A stretch of 64,000 nucleotides of DNA from Niveibacterium umoris (GTDB lineage Bacteria > Pseudomonadota > Gammaproteobacteria > Burkholderiales > Rhodocyclaceae): the NCBI RefSeq assembly GCF_014197015.1, contig NZ_JACIET010000001.1, positions 620,001 through 684,000 on the forward strand, given 5' to 3'. Below, piece by piece: positions 27,795-38,825 of the stretch; positions within the stretch are counted from its first letter, which is position 1, and every line of letters starts with the position of its first letter. The translations under genes and the position numbers were made by a program. Below the pieces are notes generated by a model. The model was not told the DNA's origin. It searched no databases and saw nothing but the letters and a program-made list of their open reading frames with translations.

Positions 27795-28975
27795 ACCCGA
27801 GTACCGGGCCGCTGGCCGGCGTGCGCGTCATCGAGATTGGCGGCATCGGCCCCGCGCCCTTCTGCGGCATGTTGCTCGCGGACATGGGGGCCGACGTGGT
27901 GCTGCTCGAACGCAGCGGCGGCACACTGGCGCGCCAGCTCTTTGGCGGCGGACGTGAGACGGTGGCCAACCGCGGCAAGCGCTCGCTGGGCATCGACTTG
28001 AAGGCGCCGGGCGCGGCGGAGGTGGTGCTCAGGCTGCTGGAGCAGGCCGATGTGCTGATCGAAGGCTTTCGCCCCGGCGTGATGGAGCGGCTCGGGCTGG
28101 GCCCGGAGGTCTGCGCGGCTCGCAATCCGAGGTTGATCTACGCCCGCATGACCGGCTGGGGCCAGACCGGCCCGCTGGCACCGCGCGCCGGGCACGACCT
28201 GAACTACGCCGCACTGTCGGGCGCATTGGACGCCGGTCGCTGGCATGGTGGCGCACCCTGGGCCCCACCCTCGTTGCTGGGCGATATGGGCGGCGGCGGC
28301 ATGATGCTCGCGTTCGGCATCGCCTGCGCGCTGCTCGAAGCGCGCCGCAGCGGCCGTGGGCAGGTGATCGACGCCGCGATGACCGAAGGCGCCGCGCTGC
28401 TCGCACATGGTCTCTACAACGTCCATGCCAAGCGCGAGCGCTATCCGGGCATCGAGCACATCCTCGATTCCACCGCGCCGTTCTACGACGTCTATGCCTG
28501 CGCGGACGGCAAGTGGCTGTCGGTCGCGCCGCTTGAGCCGCAGTTCTACGCGCTGATGCTGCAGGCGCTGGGCCTGCTGGACGACCCGGACTTTCCGGTG
28601 CTGGAGCAATACACCGCAGCGCACTGGCCGCGGATGCGTGAGCGCCTTGCGGCGATCTTCGCCGGCCAGCCACGCGAGCACTGGACGTCGATGTTTGCAG
28701 ATTCCGACGCTTGTATCGCGCCGGTGCTCGACATGGACGAGGCGCCTGAGCACCCGCACTTGCAGGCGCGGGAGGCCTTCATCGAGGTGGCCGGGATCCG
28801 CCAGCCGGCGCCCGCGCCGCGCCTCTCGGCCACGCCCGCCTCGGTGCGTAGCGAACCGCCGTTGGCCGGCGAACACACGGTCGAATTGCTGCGCGCGTTC
28901 GGGTTCTCCGACGCCGATCTCGACGCGCTGCTCGCGGCCCGCGTCCTCGAACAACTTTCGGAGAACGCCGCATGA
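27791..28975 (+). CDS. CaiB/BaiF CoA-transferase family, alpha-methylacyl-CoA racemase-like
   Basis: Class III family protein of 394 residues. Family motifs are DMGADVVLLER (31-41), NRGKRSLGIDLK (60-71) and GFRPGVMERLGLGPE (92-106). His135 in PRAGHDLNYA and Asp165 in LLGDMGGGG have the same 30-residue spacing as the catalytic His126/Asp156 of M. tuberculosis alpha-methylacyl-CoA racemase. This argues for a racemase, which makes (2S)-methylacyl-CoA substrates for acyl-CoA dehydrogenase, over a CoA transferase. Overlaps both neighbours by ATGA. Suggests breakdown of branched-chain or isoprenoid acids. Confidence 0.85.
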   Translation: MNPSTGPLAGVRVIEIGGIGPAPFCGMLLADMGADVVLLERSGGTLARQLFGGGRETVANRGKRSLGIDLKAPGAAEVVLRLLEQADVLIEGFRPGVMERLGLGPEVCAARNPRLIYARMTGWGQTGPLAPRAGHDLNYAALSGALDAGRWHGGAPWAPPSLLGDMGGGGMMLAFGIACALLEARRSGRGQVIDAAMTEGAALLAHGLYNVHAKRERYPGIEHILDSTAPFYDVYACADGKWLSVAPLEPQFYALMLQALGLLDDPDFPVLEQYTAAHWPRMRERLAAIFAGQPREHWTSMFADSDACIAPVLDMDEAPEHPHLQAREAFIEVAGIRQPAPAPRLSATPASVRSEPPLAGEHTVELLRAFGFSDADLDALLAARVLEQLSENAA

Positions 28976-30123
28976 CCCCGCTGCAGACCACACCCTTGCC
29001 CTGGATGACCGAGGACATCGCGATGTTCCGCGACGCCGCGCGCCGCTTCATTGAGGGCGAGCTTGCGCCGCACTGCGAGCGCTGGCGCAAGCAGGGTTTT
29101 GTCGACTGCGAGGTCTGGCGCAAGGTCGGCGAGATGGGGATGCTGCTGCCGGAACTAGACGAGGAATGGGGCGGCGCCGGGGGCAACCTCGCACATCAGC
29201 TGGTGATGGTCGAAGAGCTGGGCCGCGCCGAAGTGCCAGTCAGCACTTCGGTGCACACGATCGCGGCGCACTACATCCTCGACTACGGCACCGACGAGCA
29301 GAAGCGGCGCTGGCTGCCGAAGATGGCGAGCGGCGAACTGCTGGCCGGTATCGCGATGACAGAGCCGGACGCCGGCAGCGACCTGCAGGGCATTCGCACG
29401 CGGGCGGTGCACGACGGCGACGACTATGTGATCAACGGCGCCAAGACCTTCATCACCAATGGCGCCACTGCGCATCTGCTGGTAGTCGTTGTGCGCACCT
29501 GCGCCGAGAAGGGCGGCAAGGGGCTGTCGCTGATCGTCCTCGAAACTGAGGGGCTGGCGGGTTTCCGCGTCGGCCGCATCCTCGACAAGATCGGCCAGAA
29601 GGGTTCAGATACCGCCGAGCTGTTCTTCGACGATGTGCGCGTGCCGGCGGCCAACCTTCTGGGTGGCGCCGAGGGGCAGGCCTTTGCGCAGCTGATGAGC
29701 CAGCTGCCCTACGAACGGATGCTGCTCGCGGTGCTGGCGATCGCGGTGATCGAGCGTGCGCTGGAACTGACGATCGACTACACCAAGGCGCGCAAGGCCT
29801 TTGGGCAGACGGTGTTCGACTTCCAGAATACCCGCCACAAGCTCGCCGAATGCGCGACCACCGCGCATGTGATGCGGGTATTCGTGAACGATTGCATCCA
29901 GCGCCTGCTCGACGGCCGGCTCGACGCGACCGCCGCCTACATGGCCAAGTGCTGGTGTTCAGAGCAGCAATGCAAGGTGCTCGACGAATGCCTGCAGTTC
30001 TTCGGTGGCTACGGCTACATGAGCGAGTACCCGATCGCACGGCTGTGGGCGGACGCACGGGTGCAGAAGATCTACGGTGGCACCAACGAGATCATGAAGG
30101 AGCTGATCGCGCGGGCGCTGTAA
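28972..30123 (+). CDS. Acyl-CoA dehydrogenase, long-chain type
   Basis: FAD-dependent acyl-CoA dehydrogenase of 383 residues, the first oxidation of beta-oxidation. The FAD/substrate motif GIAMTEPDAGSDLQG is at 126-140. The C-terminus is IYGGTNEIMKELIARAL, where the usual catalytic Glu of YEGT is Gly. Glu248 in LPYERMLLA matches the alternative catalytic Glu position of long-chain and isovaleryl-CoA dehydrogenases. This places it in the LCAD/IVD subgroup. It is the last gene of the operon, ATGA-coupled to the racemase, and is followed by a perfect hairpin. Confidence 0.92.
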   Translation: MTPLQTTPLPWMTEDIAMFRDAARRFIEGELAPHCERWRKQGFVDCEVWRKVGEMGMLLPELDEEWGGAGGNLAHQLVMVEELGRAEVPVSTSVHTIAAHYILDYGTDEQKRRWLPKMASGELLAGIAMTEPDAGSDLQGIRTRAVHDGDDYVINGAKTFITNGATAHLLVVVVRTCAEKGGKGLSLIVLETEGLAGFRVGRILDKIGQKGSDTAELFFDDVRVPAANLLGGAEGQAFAQLMSQLPYERMLLAVLAIAVIERALELTIDYTKARKAFGQTVFDFQNTRHKLAECATTAHVMRVFVNDCIQRLLDGRLDATAAYMAKCWCSEQQCKVLDECLQFFGGYGYMSEYPIARLWADARVQKIYGGTNEIMKELIARAL

Positions 30124-30148
30124 CCGCCCGGCGTTGGACCGGGCGGTT
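30122..30148. terminator. Bidirectional hairpin terminator
   Basis: AACCGCCCGG pairs perfectly with CCGGGCGGTT (10 bp, 7-base loop), with A/T-bearing ends on both strands. It lies between the acyl-CoA dehydrogenase stop and the convergent small membrane protein gene. Confidence 0.7.
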
Positions 30149-30151
30149 GCT

Positions 30152-30277
30152 TCAGTCGGCGCGCGGGCGCGGCTGGTCAGCGCGGGGGAGGCGGTATTTC
30201 GTCGTACGGATGACCGCATCGGCCGCGGCCGCGACTACCACGACAAAAACCGGCGCGAGGAAAAGTTCGAAGGCCAT
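30152..30277 (-). CDS. Small membrane protein, 41 residues
   Basis: Very short protein. A single membrane segment (AFELFLAPVFVVVVAAAADA) is followed by a basic tail, TTKYRLPRADQPRPRAD. GAGG lies about 7 bases before the ATG at 30277. It begins 7 bases after the stop of the DUF2917 gene, so translation is probably coupled. It ends just before a bidirectional hairpin. The hydrophobic segment and ribosome site support a real gene. Function unknown. Confidence 0.6.
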   Translation of the reverse strand: MAFELFLAPVFVVVVAAAADAVIRTTKYRLPRADQPRPRAD

Positions 30278-30284
30278 GATGTCC

Positions 30285-30575
30285 TCAGCTTTCTGCCCAC
30301 TGCAGGGTGGGCGGGTTGGGGGAAAGAATCGACGACGCACGATCTCGGCGTCGCAGGGTCAGGCGGCTGGCTTCAGTGGCCTCGATCACCAGCTTCCCGC
30401 GCCCGGTTACCTGGAAGCTGACGCCGGTATCAAGGATGTGATCGCCGGCCTGATCGGGCGTCGTCAGCCAGATGCGACCTCGCGTGCAGCGCAGTTCAAG
30501 TCCTGCGGCATCGGTGAGCGCGAGGACGTCCCCTTGGTCAAGGTTTAACTGCGATTGTGTTAGATTGACTTTCAT
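30285..30575 (-). CDS. DUF2917 domain protein
   Basis: Protein of 96 residues matching DUF2917. MKVNLTQSQLNLDQGDVLAL is followed by LRCTRGRIWLTTPDQAGDHILDTG, which forms a cupin-like beta fold typical of the family (the GRIWLT segment is the hallmark). It has no signal peptide. AGGAG precedes the start by nine bases. Genes of this family are often divergent from a LysR regulator in Betaproteobacteria, as here, which suggests regulation by that neighbour. Followed closely by a 41-residue membrane protein. Function unknown. Confidence 0.85.
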   Translation of the reverse strand: MKVNLTQSQLNLDQGDVLALTDAAGLELRCTRGRIWLTTPDQAGDHILDTGVSFQVTGRGKLVIEATEASRLTLRRRDRASSILSPNPPTLQWAES

Positions 30576-30661
30576 GATCCGGGGCTCCTGAGTTGCCGTT
30601 TTGCTGGCGTAAATTCTCGTCTAGCAGGCGCAAGAGTGGATCGATACTTTCTAACCGGCCT

Positions 30662-31567
30662 ATGAGTACTACTAACAAATCATCGATGCCGAGCCTGCCG
30701 CCCCTGGGTGCCTTGCGGGCCTTCGAAGCGGCTGCCCGGCATGGCAGCCTGACCGCCGCAGCAGACGAATTGAGCGTGACGCATGGCGCGGTCAGTCAGC
30801 AGGTGAAGTTGCTGGAGGAGTGGCTCGGCGTATCCCTGTTCGAACGCAAGGGGCGCGGCGTGGCGTTGACGCGCGCCGGAGAGGCGCTTGCCGGCACTGC
30901 CCACGATGCGCTGATGAGCATCGCCGAGCGTGTGGCGCAGATCAGGCGTCGCGCCAATCCGCGTCGTTTGACGGTTACGACGATGCCGTCGTTTGCGGCG
31001 CGCTGGCTGACGCCGCGTATCGGCCGTTTTCTCGAACGCGAGCCGAACATCGAACTCAACATCCGCTCGACCGAGGCGGTGCTGGATCTGGCGATCGAGG
31101 GGGTGGATGTCGCGATCCGCTTCGGAGCAGGGCACTACCCGGGCTTTGACTGCGAATTCCTGATGGCCGATGAGTTGCTCGTCGTCGCAAGTCCCGGATA
31201 TCAGGGCGGAAAACTGCCGCGACGCCCGCAAGACTTGAAGGACGCACAGCTCTTGCACGGCGCCGGTGATGACTGGGGCAGCTGGTTTGCAGCGGCGGGC
31301 GTGGCGTACGCGGCGCCTCCGAAGGGCGTTTCCTATACCGATTCCAGCCATGCCCTTCAGGCGGCAGTCGAGGGTGCCGGTGTTGCGCTGACCCGGCGGA
31401 GCCTCGTCAAGACCGACCTTGCGAACGGTCGCCTGGTGCAACTCTTCGACGTGGTGTGCCCGGTCGCGTTTTCCTACTGGCTGGTGACCCAGCCGAGTGC
31501 GCGAGAGATACCCTTGGTGCAGCGATTTCGTGACTGGATCGTCGATGAGGTGGCGCGCGAGGCCTAG
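30662..31567 (+). CDS. LysR-family transcriptional regulator (GcvA-like)
   Basis: LysR regulator of 301 residues. The winged helix-turn-helix is at about 13-72 (LGALRAFEAAARHGSLTAAA, then VTHGAVSQQVKLLEEWLG), and the effector domain of type-2 periplasmic fold runs from about 100 to 295. The sequence resembles GcvA (SLPPLGALRAFEAAARH). It is divergent from the DUF2917 gene, its likely target, across 86 bases. Start choice: ATG at 30662 has no strong ribosome site; an internal ATG at 30686 is possible. Confidence 0.88.
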   Translation: MSTTNKSSMPSLPPLGALRAFEAAARHGSLTAAADELSVTHGAVSQQVKLLEEWLGVSLFERKGRGVALTRAGEALAGTAHDALMSIAERVAQIRRRANPRRLTVTTMPSFAARWLTPRIGRFLEREPNIELNIRSTEAVLDLAIEGVDVAIRFGAGHYPGFDCEFLMADELLVVASPGYQGGKLPRRPQDLKDAQLLHGAGDDWGSWFAAAGVAYAAPPKGVSYTDSSHALQAAVEGAGVALTRRSLVKTDLANGRLVQLFDVVCPVAFSYWLVTQPSAREIPLVQRFRDWIVDEVAREA

Positions 31568-33292
<1,725 letters not shown>

Positions 33293-33304
33293 GCTGAAAT
33301 CACG

Positions 33305-33331
33305 TGGCCGGCTTCAAGCCGGCCATTTTTT
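33305..33331 (+). terminator. Rho-independent terminator after pyrG
   Basis: TGGCCGGC and GCCGGCCA form the stem, with a 5-base loop and a run of six T's. Confidence 0.85.
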
Positions 33332-33380
33332 CGCCCGCTGTCATGGCAGATGCATGAATGGCGGGAAGTGAGGACACAAA

Positions 33381-34220
33381 ATGAATCTATGCGGTTTCGA
33401 AGTTGGTCTCGACAAGCCGTTCTTCCTGCTTGCCGGACCGTGCGTGATCGAGTCGCGCCAGATGGCGCTCGATACCGCTGCAGAACTCAAGAGCATCACC
33501 GCCGATCTTGGCATCCCGTTCATCTACAAGTCCTCGTTCGACAAGGCGAACCGGAGCTCCGGTTCGAGCTTTCGCGGGTTGGGGATGATGAAGGGGCTCG
33601 AGATCCTTGCCGAAGTGCGGGAGACGGTGAAGGTGCCGGTCGTGACCGACGTACATACTGAACAGGAAGCGCCGATCGTCGCGCAATACGTCGATGTATT
33701 GCAGACGCCCGCATTCCTGTGCCGCCAGACTGACTTCATCCGCGCGGTCGCTGCGACAGGCAAGCCTGTGAATATCAAGAAAGGCCAGTTCCTCGCGCCG
33801 GGCGACATGAAGAACGTCGTCGCGAAGGCGAAGGAAGCAGCCGGTGGCGCCGACACGATCATGGTGTGCGAGCGTGGTGCGTCATTCGGCTACAACAATC
33901 TCGTCTCCGACATGCGGTCGCTCGCGATCATGCGCGAAACGAATTGCCCGGTGGTGTTTGACGCAACGCACTCGGTGCAGTTGCCGGGCGGGCAGGGCGA
34001 CAAGAGCGGTGGTCAGCGCGAACATGTGCCGGTGCTGGCACGCGCCGCGGTGGCGACCGGCATTGCCGGCCTCTTCATGGAAACCCACCCGGATCCAGCC
34101 AAGGCCTTGTCCGATGGACCGAATGCCTGGCCGCTGGCGAAGATGCGTGCCTTGCTGGCGACGTTGCAGGAAATCGATCAACTGGTGAAGCGTCACGGAT
34201 TCATCGAAACCACGCTGTGA
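33381..34220 (+). CDS. kdsA: 3-deoxy-8-phosphooctulonate synthase
   Basis: Condenses arabinose-5-phosphate and PEP to KDO-8-phosphate for lipopolysaccharide core synthesis. 279 residues. The active-site blocks are [17 protein letters not shown], the KKGQF region, and [20 protein letters not shown]. Residue Cys21 in LAGPCVIES occupies the metal-ligand position of metal-dependent KDO8P synthases; the E. coli type has Asn there. This suggests a metal-dependent class II enzyme. The stop overlaps the Dabb start. Confidence 0.96.
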   Translation: MNLCGFEVGLDKPFFLLAGPCVIESRQMALDTAAELKSITADLGIPFIYKSSFDKANRSSGSSFRGLGMMKGLEILAEVRETVKVPVVTDVHTEQEAPIVAQYVDVLQTPAFLCRQTDFIRAVAATGKPVNIKKGQFLAPGDMKNVVAKAKEAAGGADTIMVCERGASFGYNNLVSDMRSLAIMRETNCPVVFDATHSVQLPGGQGDKSGGQREHVPVLARAAVATGIAGLFMETHPDPAKALSDGPNAWPLAKMRALLATLQEIDQLVKRHGFIETTL

Positions 34221-34510
34221 TTACGCACGTCGTCCTCCTCAAGTTCAAACCGGGCGTGTCGGCCGATTCAGCCGCCGCCCGTGAGGCGCATGCCGCGATG
34301 TGCGCGCTGCCGGCGAAAGTGCCGTTGATCAAGGCCTGGAAATGCGGCTTCAACACGACCCCGGATGTCAGCGGTTGGGACTACGTTCTCGTCTCGGGCT
34401 TTGACAGCCGGGAGGCACTGGAGGCGTACTTCGACCACCCCGACCATCTGAAGGTCGTCGCGCTCTGGGAACCGATCTCCGATCTCGCTTTCGGAGACCT
34501 GGACGGCTGA
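34217..34510 (+). CDS. Dabb (stress-responsive alpha/beta barrel) protein
   Basis: Small soluble protein of 97 residues with the Dabb fold. The family pattern is [16 protein letters not shown] at the start, then [20 protein letters not shown] and [11 protein letters not shown]. It starts at GTG, which overlaps the kdsA stop (GTGA). Dabb proteins are dimeric and of broad or unknown function. A position between kdsA and eno recurs in Betaproteobacteria. Confidence 0.88.
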   Translation: MITHVVLLKFKPGVSADSAAAREAHAAMCALPAKVPLIKAWKCGFNTTPDVSGWDYVLVSGFDSREALEAYFDHPDHLKVVALWEPISDLAFGDLDG

Positions 34511-34558
34511 AATCTGCGCACGGTCAAAGCGTTGACATGTGTGCGCCTCTAGAATTGA

Positions 34559-35977
<1,419 letters not shown>

Positions 35978-35982
35978 TCGCG

Positions 35983-36000
35983 AGCCGGCGAAAGCCGGCT
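35983..36000 (+). other. GAAA-capped hairpin after eno
   Basis: AGCCGGC and GCCGGCT form a 7-bp stem closed by GAAA, a GNRA tetraloop, 5 bases after the eno stop. It may stabilise the eno 3' end or act with the next stem in termination. Confidence 0.5.
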
Positions 36001-36012
36001 ACCGAGTCGCTG

Positions 36013-36037
36013 GAAAGGGCCGCGTTGCGGCCCTTTC
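36013..36037 (+). terminator. Hairpin terminator between eno and ftsB
   Basis: A perfect 11-bp stem (GAAAGGGCCGC with GCGGCCCTTTC) and a 3-base loop, with a short T-rich tail. Confidence 0.7.
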
Positions 36038-36094
36038 TCATTGATATTCCTATAGAATTCCGCCGTTTCCAGTCTTCGAAGTGATCGGCTCCAC

Positions 36095-36370
36095 ATGAAG
36101 TGGCCCACCCTGATTCTTGTCGTGCTGCTTGGCGTGCTGCAGTACCCGCTGTGGTTCGGCAAGGGAGGGTGGACGCGAGTTCGGGAACTCGATCAGCAAG
36201 TCCAGGCACAGCGCGACAACAACGCGAAGCTGGAAGCCCGCAACGCCGGCCTGGAAGCGGAAGTGCGCGACCTGAAAAACGGTTACGAAGCCATCGAAGA
36301 GCGTGCCCGTTACGATTTGGGCCTGATCAAACCCAACGAAACCTACGTCCAGCTTCCCCAGCAGAAATGA
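36095..36370 (+). CDS. ftsB: Cell division protein FtsB
   Basis: Essential divisome subunit that joins FtsL and FtsQ. It has 91 residues. A short cytoplasmic N-terminus precedes one membrane segment (about 4-20, TLILVVLLGVLQYPLWF). A leucine/alanine heptad coiled coil runs to about 70, with the conserved GYEAIEERARYDLGLIKPNE region. It sits just after eno, the usual Proteobacterial position. A hairpin follows before the convergent cobalamin gene. Confidence 0.95.
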   Translation: MKWPTLILVVLLGVLQYPLWFGKGGWTRVRELDQQVQAQRDNNAKLEARNAGLEAEVRDLKNGYEAIEERARYDLGLIKPNETYVQLPQQK

Positions 36371-36373
36371 TCA

Positions 36374-36395
36374 GGGCCGCTTGGCGGCCCGTTCT
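36374..36395. terminator. Hairpin between ftsB and the cobalamin adenosyltransferase gene
   Basis: GGGCCGC and GCGGCCC (7 bp, 3-base loop), followed by a T-rich stretch on the plus strand. It separates convergent genes and so can serve ftsB. Confidence 0.6.
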
Positions 36396-36406
36396 GTTTC
36401 CGTTGA

Positions 36407-36955
36407 TCAGCTTTCAGTGCGTTGCCACAGCACGTCGCTTCCGCCTGCGGCACGATTCAGGTATCTCCCCAAAACGAAGAGCAGATCCGACAGCCGGTTC
36501 AGATATTGCCGTACCGGCGGATGCACGACCTCGTTGGCGCTCAGCGTGATGACCGCCCGTTCCGCGCGGCGCGCCACGGTTCGTGCGAGATGCGCTTGCG
36601 CTGCAGCGCGTGAGCCGCCGGGCAGGATGAACTCCTTGAGCGGCGGCAGCGAGTCGTTGTAGTGCGCCAAGGCGTCGTCGAGCCGCAGCACATGGGCCTC
36701 GGTGACCATGGTGTAGCCGGGGATGCAAACCTCGCCCCCCAGATCGAAGAGGTCATGCTGGATCTGGCCAAGAAGTGCGCGCACGTCGTCGGGAAGTTCT
36801 TCGGTAAGCACGACTCCCAGCCAGGAATTGAGTTCGTCGACCTCGCCAAGCGCGTGGATCCTTGGGCAATCCTTGGCAACGCGTGAGCCATCGCCGAGTC
36901 CGGTGCTGCCGTCATCTCCGGTGCGGGTGGCGATGCGTGAAAGGCGGTTTCCCAT
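36407..36955 (-). CDS. Cob(I)yrinic acid a,c-diamide (cob(I)alamin) adenosyltransferase, PduO type
   Basis: Adenosylates cob(I)alamin to coenzyme B12; cytosolic trimer, 182 residues. N-terminal ATP-binding motif TRTGDDGSTGLGDG (11-24), then the five-helix bundle with PGGSRAAAQAHLARTVARRA and RQYLNRLSDLLFVLGR, both characteristic of PduO/MMAB. It is not the CobA (P-loop) type. It is divergent from glycerate kinase. Its presence suggests B12 use or salvage. Confidence 0.93.
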   Translation of the reverse strand: MGNRLSRIATRTGDDGSTGLGDGSRVAKDCPRIHALGEVDELNSWLGVVLTEELPDDVRALLGQIQHDLFDLGGEVCIPGYTMVTEAHVLRLDDALAHYNDSLPPLKEFILPGGSRAAAQAHLARTVARRAERAVITLSANEVVHPPVRQYLNRLSDLLFVLGRYLNRAAGGSDVLWQRTES

Positions 36956-37047
36956 GAGCGTCCTTTATTCGTTGAGGGGCGGATTATAGGTGGCGCCGCG
37001 AGTCTGATACTGTCGGCTCACATGCATTGGCCTTGTGGAGCTAGACC

Positions 37048-38322
37048 ATGATCGCGCCCAGACCGTTCCTTCGACAGTTGTTTGACGCGGCCGTTGCGGC
37101 CGCTGATCCGTCGAGATGTCTTGCGCCGAGTCTGCCGGCACCGCCTGCGGGTCGAACGATCGTTGTGGGAGCGGGGAAGGCGGCCGGCGCGATGGCCGAG
37201 GGGTTTGAAAGCAACTGGCGGGGCGATCCGGAACGGCTTTCGGGATGCGTCGTCACGCGTTACGGCAACGCACGACCATGTTCTCGCATTGAGGTCATCG
37301 AGGCGGCGCACCCTGTACCGGACGAAGCCGGATGCGCTGCGGCGACCCGCATTGCGCAACTGGTGGAGGGGCTGAGCGCAGACGATCTCGTTGTCGTGCT
37401 GCTCTCCGGTGGTGCGTCAGCACTCCTCGCAGCACCGGTAGACGCCGTACCATTAACAGACAAGCAAAGCGTGACTGCACAACTGCTCCGATCCGGTGCT
37501 CCGATCGAGGCGATCAACTGCGTCCGCAAGCACCTCTCATCCTTGAAGGGCGGGCGCTTGGCTCTGCGTGCATGGCCGGCGTCTGTCGTTACGCTCGCGA
37601 TTTCCGATGTAGTGGGGGATCTCCCGAGCGTCATCGGCAGTGGGCCGACGGTGCCGGATCCGACGACACGGCAACAGGCTTCGCATTGGCTAGATTCTTT
37701 CGGGATTGAGGTACCACGCTCGGTCCGCGACTGGTTGGCGAGTCCTCTCAGCGAAACGCCCAAGGCAGACGACCCGCGCTTTGCGTGCGCGCGTTATCAA
37801 CTCATCGCTTCCCCATCGGACGCATTGAATGCCGCCGCTGCGCGGGCCGTTGCGGCCGGGGTGCAACCGGTGCTTCTCGGAGATGGAATCGAAGGCGAGG
37901 CGCGCGAGGCTGCGCGCACGCTAGGCGCGATCGCGCTGGCGTGCCGCCGGGGATGCGGGCCGGCGAAACCGCCTTGCGTGCTGATCTCCGGGGGGGAGAC
38001 GACCGTCACGCTCGGGTCGGGCGGTTGTGGGCGCGGCGGGCGAAACAGCGAGTTCGCGCTTGCGCTTGCGGAATACTTCAATGGGGCCGCAGGCGTCTTT
38101 GCGCTTGCCGCTGATACCGATGGTATCGACGGCAGCGAGAGCAATGCCGGGGCCTTCATCGACCCCGATACCCTGATGCGCGCAAGCGAACGCGGTTGGC
38201 ACGCGAAGGCGGCGCTTGCCGCGCATGACGCGTGGGGCTATTTCGACGCGATCGGCGATCTGCTGACCACCGGACCGACGCTCACGAATGTGAACGACTT
38301 TCGCGCCATCCTGATTTGCTGA
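37048..38322 (+). CDS. Glycerate 2-kinase (DUF4147/MOFRL family)
   Basis: Phosphorylates D-glycerate to 2-phosphoglycerate, feeding enolase. 424 residues. N-terminal DUF4147 domain with GAGKAAGAMAEGFE (42-55) and VLLSGGASALLAAP (about 116-129), then the MOFRL domain with SGGETTVTLGSGGCGRGGRN and ADTDGIDGSESNAGAF. GGAG precedes the ATG. The glcDEF genes 1.2-6 kb downstream and enolase upstream suggest use in glycolate/glyoxylate assimilation, where tartronate semialdehyde yields glycerate; the intermediate enzymes are not in this window. Confidence 0.92.
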   Translation: MIAPRPFLRQLFDAAVAAADPSRCLAPSLPAPPAGRTIVVGAGKAAGAMAEGFESNWRGDPERLSGCVVTRYGNARPCSRIEVIEAAHPVPDEAGCAAATRIAQLVEGLSADDLVVVLLSGGASALLAAPVDAVPLTDKQSVTAQLLRSGAPIEAINCVRKHLSSLKGGRLALRAWPASVVTLAISDVVGDLPSVIGSGPTVPDPTTRQQASHWLDSFGIEVPRSVRDWLASPLSETPKADDPRFACARYQLIASPSDALNAAAARAVAAGVQPVLLGDGIEGEAREAARTLGAIALACRRGCGPAKPPCVLISGGETTVTLGSGGCGRGGRNSEFALALAEYFNGAAGVFALAADTDGIDGSESNAGAFIDPDTLMRASERGWHAKAALAAHDAWGYFDAIGDLLTTGPTLTNVNDFRAILIC

Positions 38323-38343
38323 CGGGGCGCGGCGGCGCCCCGT
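38322..38343. terminator. Hairpin between glycerate kinase and grcA
   Basis: ACGGGGCGC pairs with GCGCCCCGT (9 bp, 4-base loop) starting in the glycerate kinase stop codon, between convergent genes. No strong T-run. Confidence 0.6.
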
Positions 38344-38348
38344 TGCGA

Positions 38349-38585
38349 TCAGTGCTGGTGGAACGTACGGTTGATGACGTCCAGTTGTTGCTCGCGGGTC
38401 AGTTTGGTGAAGTTCACCGCGTAGCCCGATACACGAATCGTCAGTTGCGGGTACTTCTCAGGGTTTTCCATCGCATCGATCAGCATGTCGCGGTTCAGCA
38501 CGTTGATGTTCACGTGAAAGCCGTTGCAGCCGAAATAGGCGTCAAGCATGCCGACGAGGTTCTGAACTTGTTCGGTGGAAGCCAT
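38349..38585 (-). CDS. grcA: Minimal autonomous glycyl radical protein (GrcA-like)
   Basis: 78-residue homologue of the C-terminal end of pyruvate formate-lyase and of GrcA (YfiD). The radical-bearing Gly54 lies in RVSGYAV, preceded by [20 protein letters not shown] and followed by [18 protein letters not shown]. GrcA replaces the damaged radical domain of oxygen-cleaved PFL. E. coli GrcA has 127 residues, so this copy is only the glycyl domain. I chose the start at 38585 because GGAG lies 7 bases upstream; a start at 38627 is possible. No PFL or PFL-activating gene is in the window. A FNR-like box lies 123 bases upstream. Confidence 0.85.
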   Translation of the reverse strand: MASTEQVQNLVGMLDAYFGCNGFHVNINVLNRDMLIDAMENPEKYPQLTIRVSGYAVNFTKLTREQQLDVINRTFHQH

Positions 38586-38707
38586 GGTTGTCTCCAGGAT
38601 GAGTTTGTTGCCGGAAGTTGCTGCCATCTAGCGACTGATTAGCCATAGACGTGACAGGGATATTCTGGTTGATGAAACGGCGTTGCGCAATAAGAAATGT
38701 GATTCCG

Positions 38708-38721
38708 TTGATTGAAATCAG
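38708..38721. promoter_or_regulatory. FNR-like box
   Basis: TTGAT-N4-ATCAG differs from the FNR consensus TTGAT-N4-ATCAA by one base. It lies 123 bases upstream of grcA on its coding strand. In E. coli grcA is activated by FNR under low oxygen, so the position is meaningful. Not proven. Confidence 0.45.
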
Positions 38722-38804
38722 AGATCCCGTAAGCGTTCGTCGCGTCAGGAACGATGGACTCCTCCACGCAATGTTCTTGGCGCGCGAGGATCTGGCGACT
38801 ATGC

Positions 38805-38825
38805 TGACAACTGCTTGTCAGACAA
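38805..38825. promoter_or_regulatory. GntR/FCD operator-like palindromes in the regulator leader
   Basis: TGACAA-CTGC-TTGTCA (38805-38820) is a perfect inverted repeat, and TTGTCAGACAA (38815-38825) also fits the FCD-subfamily consensus TNGT-N3-ACNA exactly. GACAACTG occurs twice, 15 bases apart. They lie 5-25 bases before the GntR start, which is consistent with autorepression. Confidence 0.6.

Noticed and set aside
34532-34555. TTGACA with TAGAAT as an eno promoter
   Set aside because: Both boxes are good but the spacer is only 12 bases, too short for sigma-70.
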